The notes beneath the pieces were generated by a model. That model did not search any database. It saw nothing but the letters and a program-made list of their open reading frames with translations, and had not been told where the DNA came from. Shown here one piece after another: positions 17,973 to 26,840 of a DNA stretch of 64,000 bases. The position numbers and the translations under genes are program-made. Positions within the stretch are counted from its first letter, which is position 1, and each line of letters opens with the position of its first letter. This DNA is from Terricaulis sp. (GTDB lineage Bacteria > Pseudomonadota > Alphaproteobacteria > Caulobacterales > Aquidulcibacteraceae), in NCBI GenBank assembly GCA_024707365.1, contig JANPZV010000008.1:410667-474666 (forward strand). The letters are read 5' to 3'.

Positions 17973-18280
17973 TGCACGCTCCGCACAACAAAGCGCGCGG
18001 CGAAGTGTTGATCGCCATCGATGGCGCCCCGCGCAGGCTTTGCCTCACGCTGGGCGCGCTGGCGGAATTGGAGGCGGCGTTTGATTTGATCTCCTTTGCT
18101 GAACTCGGCGAACGTCTCAAACAGCTCACCGCATCCGATCTCATCCTCGTGCTCGCCGCGCTCACGGGCGGGGGCGGGGCGCCGATGAGCACGGCGGAAC
18201 TCGCACGCGCCCGCATCGATCCAGGTGAAGCGGCGGCGAAGGTGGCCGAAGCGTTCCGTGCGGCGTTCGATGAGGCTTGA
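17972..18280 (+). CDS. GTA gp10 family protein (tail chaperone position)
   Basis: A 102-residue GTA-gp10 family protein. The family mark is the segment DGAPRRLCLTLGALAELEAAF followed by an acidic-helical region (LISFAELGERLKQLTASDLI) and the glycine-rich turn TGGGG. It lies between tail tube and tape measure, where tailed phages encode the tail assembly chaperone (the gpG equivalent), and the following gene g10.1 would be the gpT-like partner. The two overlap by 11 bases. Confidence 0.85.
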   Translation: MHAPHNKARGEVLIAIDGAPRRLCLTLGALAELEAAFDLISFAELGERLKQLTASDLILVLAALTGGGGAPMSTAELARARIDPGEAAAKVAEAFRAAFDEA

Positions 18281-18454
18281 GCCTACGCCTTGGGCGGCTT
18301 GGCTGCGCGCTGCGTTTGCGTTCGGCGTTTTGCCCGAGGCGTTTTGGCGGCTGAGCGTGCGTGAATGGCGCGCGCTCGCGGCGCGCAGGCGGCGGCGTTT
18401 GATCGCGCCGCGTTTGAAACGCTTGCCGCGCAACTTCCGGATAAAACCGCATGA
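18270..18454 (+). CDS. GTA phage tail assembly chaperone (gp10.1), one frame break
   Basis: A 61-residue TIGR02216-type chaperone (PTPWAAWLRAAFAFGVLPEAFWRLSVREWRAL is split over residues 5-36). As given, the frame runs past into an Arg-rich tail. One extra base near GG 18380-18381 restores AAAFDRAAFETLAAQLPDKT, the usual acidic-helical end, and a stop at 18452-18454 that overlaps the tape-measure ATG (ATGA). The restored 4-nt overlap supports the repair. It works with gp10 in folding and delivering the tape measure. Confidence 0.75.
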
Positions 18455-18961
18455 ACACATCTGATCTTTCCGCATTCCAAAACGAGCTCGCCAGCGCGTC
18501 AGCGGCGCTCAACGAATTTTCGCAAGTGCAGGCGCGGCGCGCGGCCGATGATGTGGGCGCGGCGTTCGATCGCGCAGGCGATCGTATCGCCCGCGCCATG
18601 GGCCGCGCCGCGCTTGGCGGAGAGGCGGCGTTCAAGCGGCTGGCCAAAGTGGTGCTCGAAGAATTCGCGCGCCTGGCGCTCGATCGCATTTTTACGCAGC
18701 AAGGCGGGCAAACACCATATTTTTGGTGCGCGTGCGGCGGGTGGGGCGGTGAACGCGGGCGGCGCCTACCTCGTCGGTGAGCGCGGGCCGGAGCTGTTCA
18801 CGCCAGGCCAACATGGAAGCATCGGCGCGCCGACCGGCGGCGCCGTCAACATTCACTTTCACCTCGGCGGAGGCGCCGATGCGGCCGCGATTGCGCGGCA
18901 TCAGGGGCAGATCGCCGCTGCTGTCGCGCGCGCGGTCGCCTATGGGAGACGCAATCTGTGA
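18451..18961 (+). CDS. GTA tape measure protein (gp11), one frame break
   Basis: The repaired product has 169 residues, very short for a tape measure, as expected for the short GTA tail. N-terminal helical part: LASASAALNEFSQVQARRAA, FKRLAKVVLEEFARLALDRI. C-terminal part: FGARAAGGAVNAGGAYLVGE, then RGPELFTPGQHGSIG, IHFHLGGGADAAAI. The AYLVGERGPELF motif is a hallmark of phage tape-measure C-termini. The break is at the T5 run 18720-18724; removing one T joins the frames. The stop overlaps the g12 GTG. Confidence 0.82.
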
Positions 18962-19571
18962 GCGCGTTTCATGAGGTGAGCTTGCCGCTGCCGTTCGCGC
19001 TTGGCGCCAGCGGCGCGGTGGAGCGGCGCGTTGATGTCGTCGCGCTAGCCAGCGGGCGCGAGGCGCGCAACACGCCCTGGGCGCATGGGCGGCGGCGCTA
19101 TGACATTGGCGGCGCGGTGCGCACGCTCGATGATCTGCACGCGCTGATCGCCTTCTTTGAGGCGCGGCGCGGGCGGCTGCATGGCTTCCGCTTCCGCGAT
19201 CCGTTCGATTGGAAATCCTGCGCGCCCTCGCAGGCGATTGCGCCGACGGATCAGTCACTTGGCGTAGGCGATGGCGAAGCGGTGCAGTTTCAGCTCGTGA
19301 AAGCCTATGGCGATTATGCGCGCGTGATCTCAAGCCGATTGCCGGCAGCGTGCGTGTGAGCGTCAATGGCGCTGAAACCGCAGCGTTCGCGCTCGATGGT
19401 GCAAGCGGGCGCATTATATTCGATGCGCCGCCCGTTGAAGGCGCGGCCATCAAGGCGGGGTTTCTGTTTGAGACGCCGGTGCGGTTTGATTCTGATCGCC
19501 TTGATCTTTCGCTCGACGCGTTCGGCGCTGGGCGCGCGATTGCCGCGCCCTTGATTGAGATCATCCCCTAA
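18958..19571 (+). CDS. GTA distal tail protein, DUF2460 (gp12), one frame break
   Basis: The repaired product has 204 residues, a DUF2460 (TIGR02217) distal tail protein capping the tail tube. Seen: FHEVSLPLPFALGASGAVER, GREARNTPWAHGRRRYDIG (the family signature), LIAFFEARRGRLHGFRFRDP, then after the break KPIAGSVRVSVNGAE and RFDSDRLDLSLD. The frame changes near 19329 (ATCTC); one additional C restores it and gives an exact multiple of three. The GTG start overlaps the g11 stop, and its stop overlaps the g13 ATG. Confidence 0.85.
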
Positions 19572-20449
19572 TGCGTTCTATTCCCGAAGCGATGGCCGCC
19601 GCGCTGGAAAGCGGGGTGAGCCATCACGCGCATGTCTGGCGCTTCACCCGCCGCGATAGCGCGCAATTTGCCTTCACCGATCATGATGGGGCGCTGCACT
19701 TTGATGCGCTGGCGTGTGAGCCGATGGCCGGCCTCGCCGCCGGCGCGATCGAGAAAAGCCTGGGCCTTGGCGTCGATACCGCCAGCGTCGCCGGCGCGCT
19801 GAATTCCGAAGCGATCACCGAGGCCGACATCGCGCGCGGGCTCTGGGATGGCGCGCGGGTGGATCTTTATCGCGTCGATTGGCGCGATCCATCGCAGCGC
19901 GTGCATCTCTTTGCCGGGCGCATTGGCGAGGTGCGGCGCGGGGCGCTTGCGTTTGAAGCGGAGCTGCGCGGGTTGCAGGCGCCGCTCAATGTGGCGGTGG
20001 GGCGCGTGTTTTCGCGCTATTGCGATGCGGATGTGGGCGATGCCCGCTGCGGGCTTGATCTCGAAGCGGGCGCCTATAGCGGCGCGGGTTCAGTGTCCGC
20101 GGTCGTCTCGGCAAGCGCGTTCCGCGCCAGCGGGCTTGAGGCGTTTGCGCCGGGCTGGTTCGCGCGCGGGCGGCTGGTGTGGAGCGGCGGCGGCGAGAGT
20201 GAAATCGCCGCGCACGCGCAGAGCGGCGCCGAAGCGCTGATCGAGCTGATCGACGCCCCGGCCTTCGCGATCGCGCCGGAGATGGCGTTCACCGTTTATG
20301 CCGGCTGCGACAAGCGGTTCGAGACCTGCCGTGCGAAATTCGCCAACACGCTTAATTTTCGCGGCTTCCCGCATATGCCGGGCAATGACGCGATCCAGGC
20401 GGGGCCGATCGAGGGCGAGCGGCTGGATGGAAGCTCACGCTATTCATGA
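19571..20449 (+). CDS. GTA baseplate hub protein, DUF2163 (gp13)
   Basis: An intact 292-residue DUF2163 hub protein. Four cysteines, C151 and C160 (YCDADVGDARCG) and C246 and C253 (GCDKRFETCRAKF), are spaced as in the RcGTA hub, where they have been reported to bind an iron-sulfur cluster. Other family parts are HAHVWRFTRRDSAQFAFTDH at the start and the C-terminal FANTLNFRGFPHMPGND. It sits at the tail tip with gp12, gp14 and gp15. Confidence 0.9.
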   Translation: MRSIPEAMAAALESGVSHHAHVWRFTRRDSAQFAFTDHDGALHFDALACEPMAGLAAGAIEKSLGLGVDTASVAGALNSEAITEADIARGLWDGARVDLYRVDWRDPSQRVHLFAGRIGEVRRGALAFEAELRGLQAPLNVAVGRVFSRYCDADVGDARCGLDLEAGAYSGAGSVSAVVSASAFRASGLEAFAPGWFARGRLVWSGGGESEIAAHAQSGAEALIELIDAPAFAIAPEMAFTVYAGCDKRFETCRAKFANTLNFRGFPHMPGNDAIQAGPIEGERLDGSSRYS

Positions 20450-20889
20450 TTGAACGCCACGCGATCCTCGCTGAAGCGCGAGATTGGATCGGCACGCCGT
20501 ATCAGCATCAGGCCAGCGCCAAGCATGCGGGGTGCGATTGCTTGGGGCTTGTGCGCGGCGTGTGGCGCGCGCTCTATGGCGCAGAGCCGGAAGCTGCGCC
20601 GCCTTATACGCCCGATTGGGCTGAGCGCGCGGGCGCCGAAACATTGCTCGCCGCCGCGCGCCGGCATCTCGACGAAATCAGCATTGAAGCCGCCGCGCCG
20701 GGCGATGTGCTGTTGTTTCGCATGGATGCGCATTCGCCGGCCAAGCACGCCGCCATTCTCGATGAAGGCGATGGGCTGATCCACGCCTATTGGGCGCGCG
20801 CCGTGGTGCGTTCGCGCTTTGCGCCGTGGTGGCGCGCGCGGCTGGCGGGGGCGTTTTCTTTTCCGGGAGCGGCGCCATGGCGCAAATGA
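20446..20889 (+). CDS. GTA NlpC/P60 cell-wall peptidase (gp14)
   Basis: An intact 147-residue cysteine peptidase of the NlpC/P60 fold that opens the recipient peptidoglycan during DNA delivery. The catalytic cysteine is C32 in HAGCDCLGLVRGVW. The histidines are in SPAKHAAILDEGDGLIHAYW, and WIGTPYQHQASA is the usual entry motif. It overlaps g13 by 4 nt and g15 by 13 nt. Confidence 0.9.
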   Translation: MIERHAILAEARDWIGTPYQHQASAKHAGCDCLGLVRGVWRALYGAEPEAAPPYTPDWAERAGAETLLAAARRHLDEISIEAAAPGDVLLFRMDAHSPAKHAAILDEGDGLIHAYWARAVVRSRFAPWWRARLAGAFSFPGAAPWRK

Positions 20890-23800
20890 TCCTTTCCAAC
20901 GCGGGCCAATATCTTGGCTCGCAATTGCCGGGCGCGTGGGGCGCGATTGGCGGCGCGATTGGGCAAGTGGCGGGCGCGGCGCTCGGCTCGGCGATTGATC
21001 AGCGCTTGTTCAGCGGAACGCTGCGCCGCAGCGGCGCGCGGCTCACGGATCTGCATGTGCAGACCTCGAGCGAGGGCGCTTCGATCCCGGCATTGTTTGG
21101 CCGCGTGCGCATTGCCGGCCAGGTGATCTGGGCCGCGCGCTTTAAGGAGCACGTGGAAACCGTCTCAAGCGGCGGCGGCGGCAAGGGCGGCGGCCCGCGC
21201 ATGCGCAGCACAAACTATCGCTACACGCTGTCGTTCGCCGTGGGTCTTTGCGAAGGAGAGGTGGCGCGCATCGGCCGCGCCTGGGCCAATGGCGAGCCGT
21301 TTGATTTGAGCCAATGCGCCTGGCGGCTGCACAAAGGCGGCGAGGATCAAGCGCCCGATGCGCTGATCGAAGCGATCGAGGGCGCGGCGCATGCGCCCGC
21401 CTATCGCGGGCTCGCCTATATCGTGTTCGAGGATTTGCCGCTGGAGCGCTTCGGTAACGCCATCCCGCAGCTTTCGTTCGAGATCGTGCGGCCTGCATTG
21501 AGTGGGCGGCGGCTGGAGGATGATGTCAAAGCCGTGTGCGTCATCCCCGGCGCGGGTGAGTTTGTCTACGCCACAACGCCGATTACGCGCAAACTCGGGC
21601 CCGGCCAGGAGGCGGCGGAAAATCTCCACGCAGAGCAGGGTCGTGCGAACTTTGAGGTCGCGCTCGATCAGCTCGCGGCGGATTTTCCTAATTGCGAAAG
21701 CGTGCTGCTGATCGTGAGCTGGTTTGGCGATGATTTGCGTTGCGGCGAGTGCGAAATCGCGCCGCGCGTTGAAATTGCCGGCAAGCAAACCGCGCCGCGA
21801 TCCTGGCGCGTCAGCGGGCTTTCGCGCGAGGCGGCGCTTGTGGTTTCATCCAGCGGCGGCGCGGCGGCCTATGGCGGCACGCCCGATGACCGCAGCGTGC
21901 TTGAGGCGATCGCGGCGCTGAAGGCGCGCGGCTATAAGGTGGGGCTCTATCCGTTCATTCTGATGGACGTGCCGGCCGAGAATGCGCTGCCTGATCCCTA
22001 TGGCGGCGCGGCGCAAGCGGCGTATCCCTGGCGCGGGCGCATCAGCGTGCATCCGGCGCTGGGGCAAGCGGAAAGCCCCGATCAGACCAGCGAAGCGGGC
22101 GATCAGATCGAAAGCTTCTTCGGCGAAGCGGCGCCGGGCGATTTTACGCTCAGCGGCGGGCTGCCGATTTATGGCAGGCCGAGCGAGTGGTCCTACCGGC
22201 GGTTTATTCTGCACCACGCCAAGCTTGCTGCAATTGCCGGTGTGGACGCGTTCATCATCGGCTCGGAAATGGTGAACTTGACGCGCGTGCGCGATAGTGC
22301 GTCGCATTTTCCGGCGGTGACGCAGCTTAAAGCGCTGGCGGCGGATGCGCGCGCCATGCTGGGCGCGGGCGTGACCATCACGTACGCGGCCGATTGGTCC
22401 GAATATTTCGGGCATCAGCCGCAGGATGGTTCGGGTGATGTGTTCTTCCACCTTGATCCGCTTTGGAGCGATGAAAATATCGATGTGATTGGCGTTGATT
22501 GGTATCCGCCGCTCACCGATTGGCGCGATGGGCAAGGGCATTTGGACGCCGCGCTTTGCTCGCATATCCATGATGGCGCCTATCTCGAAAGCCGCATCGA
22601 GGCGGGAGAGAGTTATGATTGGTTCTATGCTTCGCCCGAACATCGCGCCGCGCAAACCCGCACGCCGATCACAGATGGCGCCTACAATGAGCCATGGATC
22701 TATCGCGCCAAGGATCTCCGCAATTTCTGGGCGCGCGCGCATTATAACCGCCCCGGCGGCGTGCGCAGCGAAAGCCCAACCGATTGGGCGCCGCAATCGA
22801 AACCTGTTTGGCTGATCGAGCTTGGCTGCCCGGCTGTCGATAAAGGCGCGAATGCGCCGAACCTCTTCGTTGATCCTAAAAGCACGGAAAGCGCGATTCC
22901 GCCGTTTTCCAGCGGCGCGCGCGACGATCTGATTCAGCGCCGCACACTTGAAGCTTATCTGCGCTATTGGAGCGATGCGGAGAACAATCCGCGCTCTGAG
23001 ATCGATGGCCGGCCGATGCTCGAAGAGGCGTTCCTCTGGTGCTGGGATGGGCGCCCGCATCCGGCGTTTCCGGCGCGCGGCGATGTGTGGGCCGATGGCG
23101 GCAATTGGCGGCTGGGCCATTGGCTCAATGGCCGCGCCGGGCTTTTCGGGCTTGGGCGAGATCGTCACCGCGCTCTGCGCGCGCGCGGGTTTTGAGGAGA
23201 TCGACGTTTCTGGCCTGCGCGGCGCGGTGAGCGGCTATGTGGCCGATGCGCCGTCGAGTGCGCGCGATGTGCTTGAGCCGCTGATGGCGGCGTTTGACGT
23301 CGCGGCGGTGGAGCGCGCGGGGCGCATCGTGTTTTTCCATCGCACGCCGCAAGCGCCTTCTGCGTTGGCGCGCGATGATCTGGCGGCGGAAAGCGCCGCC
23401 GCCATGGTGAGCGCGCGCGCCGATGGCGCAGATTTGCCGATCGAGGCGCGGGTGCGCTTCATCGATCCGGCGCGCGATTATCTCGCCGCCGCCGTGAGCG
23501 CGCGGCGGATCGATCGCGCCCAAGGCGGGGTGGCGACATTAGAAGCGCCCTTGGTGCTTGAGCCGGAAGCGGCGGAGATTTTGGCGCAAGCGCTGCTGGC
23601 CGAGCGGCGCGCCGGCGCCGAAGCGCTCTCGCTTTCGCTCGGCCCCGCGCATGCGGCGCTGGAGCCGGGCGATCAGATCACCTTCGCCGATGGGGCCGAT
23701 GTGTTTGAGATCGTGCGCGTGGAAGAGGCTGAAACGCGCCGGCTTGAGCTGACGCGCGCGCGTGCGCCCTCTTCGATGCGGTTGAGCTTGGCTGAACCGA

Positions 23801-24756
23801 ATGCGCCGCCCGCGCCCCTGATTGCGCCGACGCCGGCCTTTGCGCTGCTCGATCTGCCGCCCTTGCCGGGTGCGGAGAGCGATGAACGCCCGCTGGCGGC
23901 AGTGTTCGCCGCGCCTTGGCTTGGCGCGCACGCGCTTTATGCGGGCGCCGATGAAAGCTTGCGTGCGCTGGCGCAGCGGCCGGCGTTGATGGGCGAGTTG
24001 TTGTGGGATTTGTGGCCGGGGCCGGTGGATCGCTGGGATGAGGGCAATCGCGCGCGCATCAGGCTCTATGCCGGCGCGCTCGGCAGTGTGTCGCGCCAAG
24101 CGCTGCTCAACGGCGCAAACGCGATGGCGATCGAGAGCGCCGATGGCGAATGGGAAATCATCCAGGCGCGCGATTGCGTGCTGGTCGCGCCCGGCGAATA
24201 CGAAATCTCAGGTTTGCTGCGCGGGCGGCTTGGCTCGCGCCACGCGATGGGGGCGCCGCATCCGGCGGGCGCGCGGGTGGTGGTGCTGGACCAGCGCTTG
24301 GCGCGGCTTGACGTGCGCAGCCATGAATGGGGTGAGCCGCTCGCGGTGCTGGCGCCGCCGGCTGGCGCTTTTGTGGGCGATGCGCGTCGGGCGGCGGAGA
24401 CGGCGCTGTTGCCGCGCGCGGCGGCGCGGCCTTGGGCGCCGGCGCATCTCGGCGCGCGGCGGCTGGCGGGCGGGGAGGTGGCTGTTTCGTGGGTGCGCTG
24501 CGCCCGAATCGGCGGCGATTCCTGGGGCGCGGGCGAGCCGCCCCTTGGCCCCGAGGGCGAGCGCTATCGGATCGCGGTGCATGACGGGGCCGAAACGGTG
24601 CGCGCCGCGGAAACCGACGCGCCGGCCTGGACCTATGAAACTGCAGCGCAAACCGCTGATTTTGGGACTTTACCCGCCACGCTGACGCTCAGCGTTGCGC
24701 AAATCGACGCCAACGGCCGCCCAGGCTTGAACACAAGACAAACCATCACACTATAA
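20877..24756 (+). CDS. GTA host-recognition/tail tip megaprotein (gp15), one frame break
   Basis: The repaired product has 1292 residues, close to RcGTA gp15. The N-terminal glycine-rich hydrophobic stretch (GAWGAIGGAIGQVAGAALGS) is followed by a GTA TIM-barrel-like domain (LPIYGRPSEWSYRRFILHH, MVNLTRVRDSASHFPAV, GVDWYPPLTDWRDG) and a putative phage tail/rcc01698 C-terminal region (LLWDLWPGPVDRWDEGN, YEISGLLRGRLGSRHAMG). The frame breaks at the T4 run 23143-23146; dropping one T links GLGEIVTALCARAGFEEI to the upstream part. Its C-terminus has a fibronectin-like segment. No separate receptor-binding fibre gene follows. Confidence 0.88.
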
Positions 24757-24858
24757 TGGCGGGCCTTTCACAGCGCCGAGCCTGATTCCCGATTGCGGTC
24801 ATGGCGAGCGCTTGTAACAAACCCCTGTAGCAACCCTTGTGGGGGGCCGGAGCGAACC

Positions 24859-25797
24859 TTGAGCTGGGATCCATACGCAGCATTGGGCATTGGGCGAACG
24901 GCCACCGCGGACGAAATCCGCAAGGCCTATCGCACCATGGCCAAGGATCTGCACCCTGACGTGCGCCCCGGCGATAAAGAGGCCGAAGAGCGTTTCAAGC
25001 GCGCCACGGCCGCCTTCAACCTGCTCTCAGACGCCACCATGAAAGCGCGTTTCGATCGCGGCGAGATCGACGCCGACGGCAATGAGCGCGTTGTCTACAG
25101 CCAAAGGCCAAGGCAGGGCGCGCGCGCCCATGCCGGCGCCGGCGCGGGCGGCTATGGCGGGGGCGCTTACGGGCCGGGCCCTGGCGCGGGCCAAAGCGGC
25201 GGCGATGCTTTCGATCTTGGCGACATCTTCTCCGATCTGTTTGGCCCCGGCTTCAGCGGCGGGCGCGGCTATTCGCGCATGCGCGGGCGCGACATCCGCT
25301 TTACCCTCGACATCGATTTCCTCGACGCCGTAAACGGCGCCAAGCGGCGCATCGCGCTCTCGGAAGGGCGAACACTGGATATTTCCATCCCTGCCGGCGT
25401 CGAGAGCGGGCAGGTGCTGCGGCTCAAGGGCCAAGGCGGGCCGGGCGTGCAGGGCGGCCAGGCTGGCGATGCGCTGGTGGAACTCAAGGTGCGCCCGCAC
25501 CCGCATTTCCGCCGCGAGGGCCAGGATATTCACCTCGATCTCAACATCTCGCTGACGGAAGCTGTGGAAGGCGCGCGGGTGCAGGCGCCCACCGTGGGCG
25601 GGGCGGTTTCGCTCTCGATCCCGGCGGGCTCCAACACCGGCAAGGTGCTGCGCCTCAAGGGAAAAGGCGTGGGCGGGCAGGGCGATCAATTCGTGCGCCT
25701 GCAGGTCATGCTGCCGGAAACGCCGGACGAAGACTTAAAAAAATTCACCAAGAAATGGGCCAAGCGCGGCTACACGCCGCCTCGCCCAGGCGGCTAA
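24859..25797 (+). CDS. DnaJ C-terminal domain co-chaperone (CbpA-like)
   Basis: A 312-residue J-domain protein. The J domain (residues 1-65) contains the HPD tripeptide in MAKDLHPDVRPGDKEAEE and a typical FNLLSDATMKARFD helix. A glycine-rich G/F segment (about 85-115) and two CTDs follow (FTLDIDFLDAVNGAKRRI; LDLNISLTEAVEGARVQAP), with no zinc-finger CXXCXGXG repeats, so it is type B/CbpA rather than canonical DnaJ. It stimulates Hsp70 ATPase. The TTG at 24859 (MSWDPYAALGI) has GGAGCG upstream. The 102-base gap after the GTA cluster shows no clear terminator. Confidence 0.9.
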   Translation: MSWDPYAALGIGRTATADEIRKAYRTMAKDLHPDVRPGDKEAEERFKRATAAFNLLSDATMKARFDRGEIDADGNERVVYSQRPRQGARAHAGAGAGGYGGGAYGPGPGAGQSGGDAFDLGDIFSDLFGPGFSGGRGYSRMRGRDIRFTLDIDFLDAVNGAKRRIALSEGRTLDISIPAGVESGQVLRLKGQGGPGVQGGQAGDALVELKVRPHPHFRREGQDIHLDLNISLTEAVEGARVQAPTVGGAVSLSIPAGSNTGKVLRLKGKGVGGQGDQFVRLQVMLPETPDEDLKKFTKKWAKRGYTPPRPGG

Positions 25798-25804
25798 AGC
25801 CCTT

Positions 25805-25821
25805 GTTCAGCGTCCGTTCAG
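25805..25821 (+). promoter_or_regulatory. Direct-repeat operator for an OmpR-type regulator
   Basis: GTTCAG-N5-GTTCAG (11-bp period) lies 19-35 bases upstream of the PepSY-protein ATG, followed 3 bases later by a degenerate third copy, GTTCCC. Two hexamers in direct orientation one helical turn apart are the classic binding site shape of OmpR/PhoP-family regulators. The operon it precedes encodes one, so autoregulation is a natural inference. The site has not been matched to a known consensus. Confidence 0.45.
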
Positions 25822-25839
25822 TGCGTTCCCTCTAAGGGA

Positions 25840-26157
25840 ATGGTCATGCGGTTCAAAACGCTCCTCCTCAGCGCCCTGTTGGCGAGCCTCGCGGCGGCAA
25901 GCCCGGCGAGCGCCCAGAGCCGTGACCGCGTTTTCCAGCCCAACACCATTATGCCCGCCCAAGGCCGCGGCGACGATAACCGCCGCCAGCAGGCCGAGAT
26001 CTGCCCGCTGCGCGAGGTGGTCAACGAATTGCGCGCCCAGCATGGGGGCGAGTACATCGCCCATCGGCTTGAGGACGGCGGGCGCCCTGTCTATGTGATC
26101 CGGTGGCGGATGCCGGACGGCCAGGTGCGCGATTTCCGCGTCAGCGCTTCACGTTAG
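25840..26157 (+). CDS. Periplasmic PepSY-like protein
   Basis: A small secreted protein (105 residues from 25840; a second ATG at 25846 is equally good and better spaced from AAGGGA). Signal peptide: FKTLLLSALLASLAAASPASA. The mature part is one PepSY-like unit: ICPLREVVNELRAQHGGEYI, AHRLEDGGRPVYVIRWRMPDG, QVRDFRVSASR. Such genes commonly precede PhoPQ/FeuPQ-like two-component systems in alphaproteobacteria and may modulate the sensor from the periplasm; that role is inferred. Confidence 0.8.
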   Translation: MVMRFKTLLLSALLASLAAASPASAQSRDRVFQPNTIMPAQGRGDDNRRQQAEICPLREVVNELRAQHGGEYIAHRLEDGGRPVYVIRWRMPDGQVRDFRVSASR

Positions 26158-26168
26158 GACGAACATAT

Positions 26169-26840
26169 ATGCGCGTGCTGGTGGTCGAGGACGATAAGAA
26201 CCTTCGCGAGCAGCTTGCCGCTGCGCTGGGCGACGCCGGCTATAGCGTGGACACCGCCGACAATGGCGAGGACGGCCAATTCATGGGCGAGACTGAGCCC
26301 TACGATCTCGCCATCCTCGATCTTGGCTTGCCCAAAGTGGATGGGCTTTCGGTGCTGAAGGCGTGGCGCAAGGAAGGGCGGGCGATGCCCGTACTGATCC
26401 TTTCGGCGCGCGATCGCTGGAGCGAGAAGGTCGAAGGGCTCGATCTTGGCGCGCAGGATTACGTGACCAAGCCCTTTCATATGGGCGAATTGCTGGCGCG
26501 CGTGCGCGCCAATGTGCGCCGGCAGACCGAGCACACCTCATCGGTGATGGAGGTGGGCGATCTGCAGCTCAACGCGGCGACGGGGCAAGTCACCGTCGGC
26601 GGCGCGCCGATCAAGCTGACGGCGTATCAGTATAAAGTGCTCGATTATCTCATGCACCATGCGGGCCGCATCGTGTCGCGCGCGGAGCTGACCGAGAAAA
26701 TCTACGCCCAGGATCATGAGCGCGATTCCAACACCATCGAGGTGTTCATCGGCATTCTGCGCCGCAAGATCGGCTCAGACCGGATCATCACCGAAAAGGG
26801 CCTTGGCTATCGGCTGATCGATCCCGCGGCCGAAGCGTGA
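26169..26840 (+). CDS. OmpR/PhoP-family response regulator (FeuP-like)
   Basis: A 223-residue two-domain regulator. Receiver: acidic pocket VEDDKN, phosphoacceptor Asp in LAILDLGLPKVDG, Thr/Ser at LILSARD and Lys in YVTKPFHMGELLARVRA. Output: winged helix with SRAELTEKIYAQDHERDSN, then VFIGILRRKIGSDRI. It overlaps the kinase start by 4 nt (GTGA), so the two are translationally coupled. It probably controls its own operon through the GTTCAG repeats upstream. Confidence 0.9.
   Translation: MRVLVVEDDKNLREQLAAALGDAGYSVDTADNGEDGQFMGETEPYDLAILDLGLPKVDGLSVLKAWRKEGRAMPVLILSARDRWSEKVEGLDLGAQDYVTKPFHMGELLARVRANVRRQTEHTSSVMEVGDLQLNAATGQVTVGGAPIKLTAYQYKVLDYLMHHAGRIVSRAELTEKIYAQDHERDSNTIEVFIGILRRKIGSDRIITEKGLGYRLIDPAAEA

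Larger units (their letters stand above)
11672..24756 (+). mobile_element. Gene transfer agent (RcGTA-like) structural gene cluster
   Basis: Eighteen consecutive plus-strand genes follow the order of the Rhodobacter capsulatus GTA head-tail cluster (g1 to g15 with small extras) with almost no spacing; most neighbours overlap by 4 nt or share stop/start bases. There is no integrase, replication, lysogeny or lysis gene, so this is a domesticated host-encoded particle rather than an active prophage. Six frame breaks occur in g3, g10.1, g11, g12 and g15, all repaired by single-base homopolymer changes. Base composition matches the flanking chromosomal genes, consistent with long residence. Release and regulatory genes are expected at other loci. 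Confidence 0.92.

Noticed and set aside
18270..18464. The Arg-rich C-terminus (RRRRRLIAPRLKRLPR) of the gp10.1 reading as a nucleic-acid-binding tail.
   Set aside because: It is an out-of-frame reading; the repaired frame gives the family's acidic helix and a stop overlapping the next ATG.
11672..24756. An active prophage.
   Set aside because: No integrase, repressor, replication or lysis genes and no attachment-site repeats are visible; gene order is that of a GTA and composition matches the chromosome.
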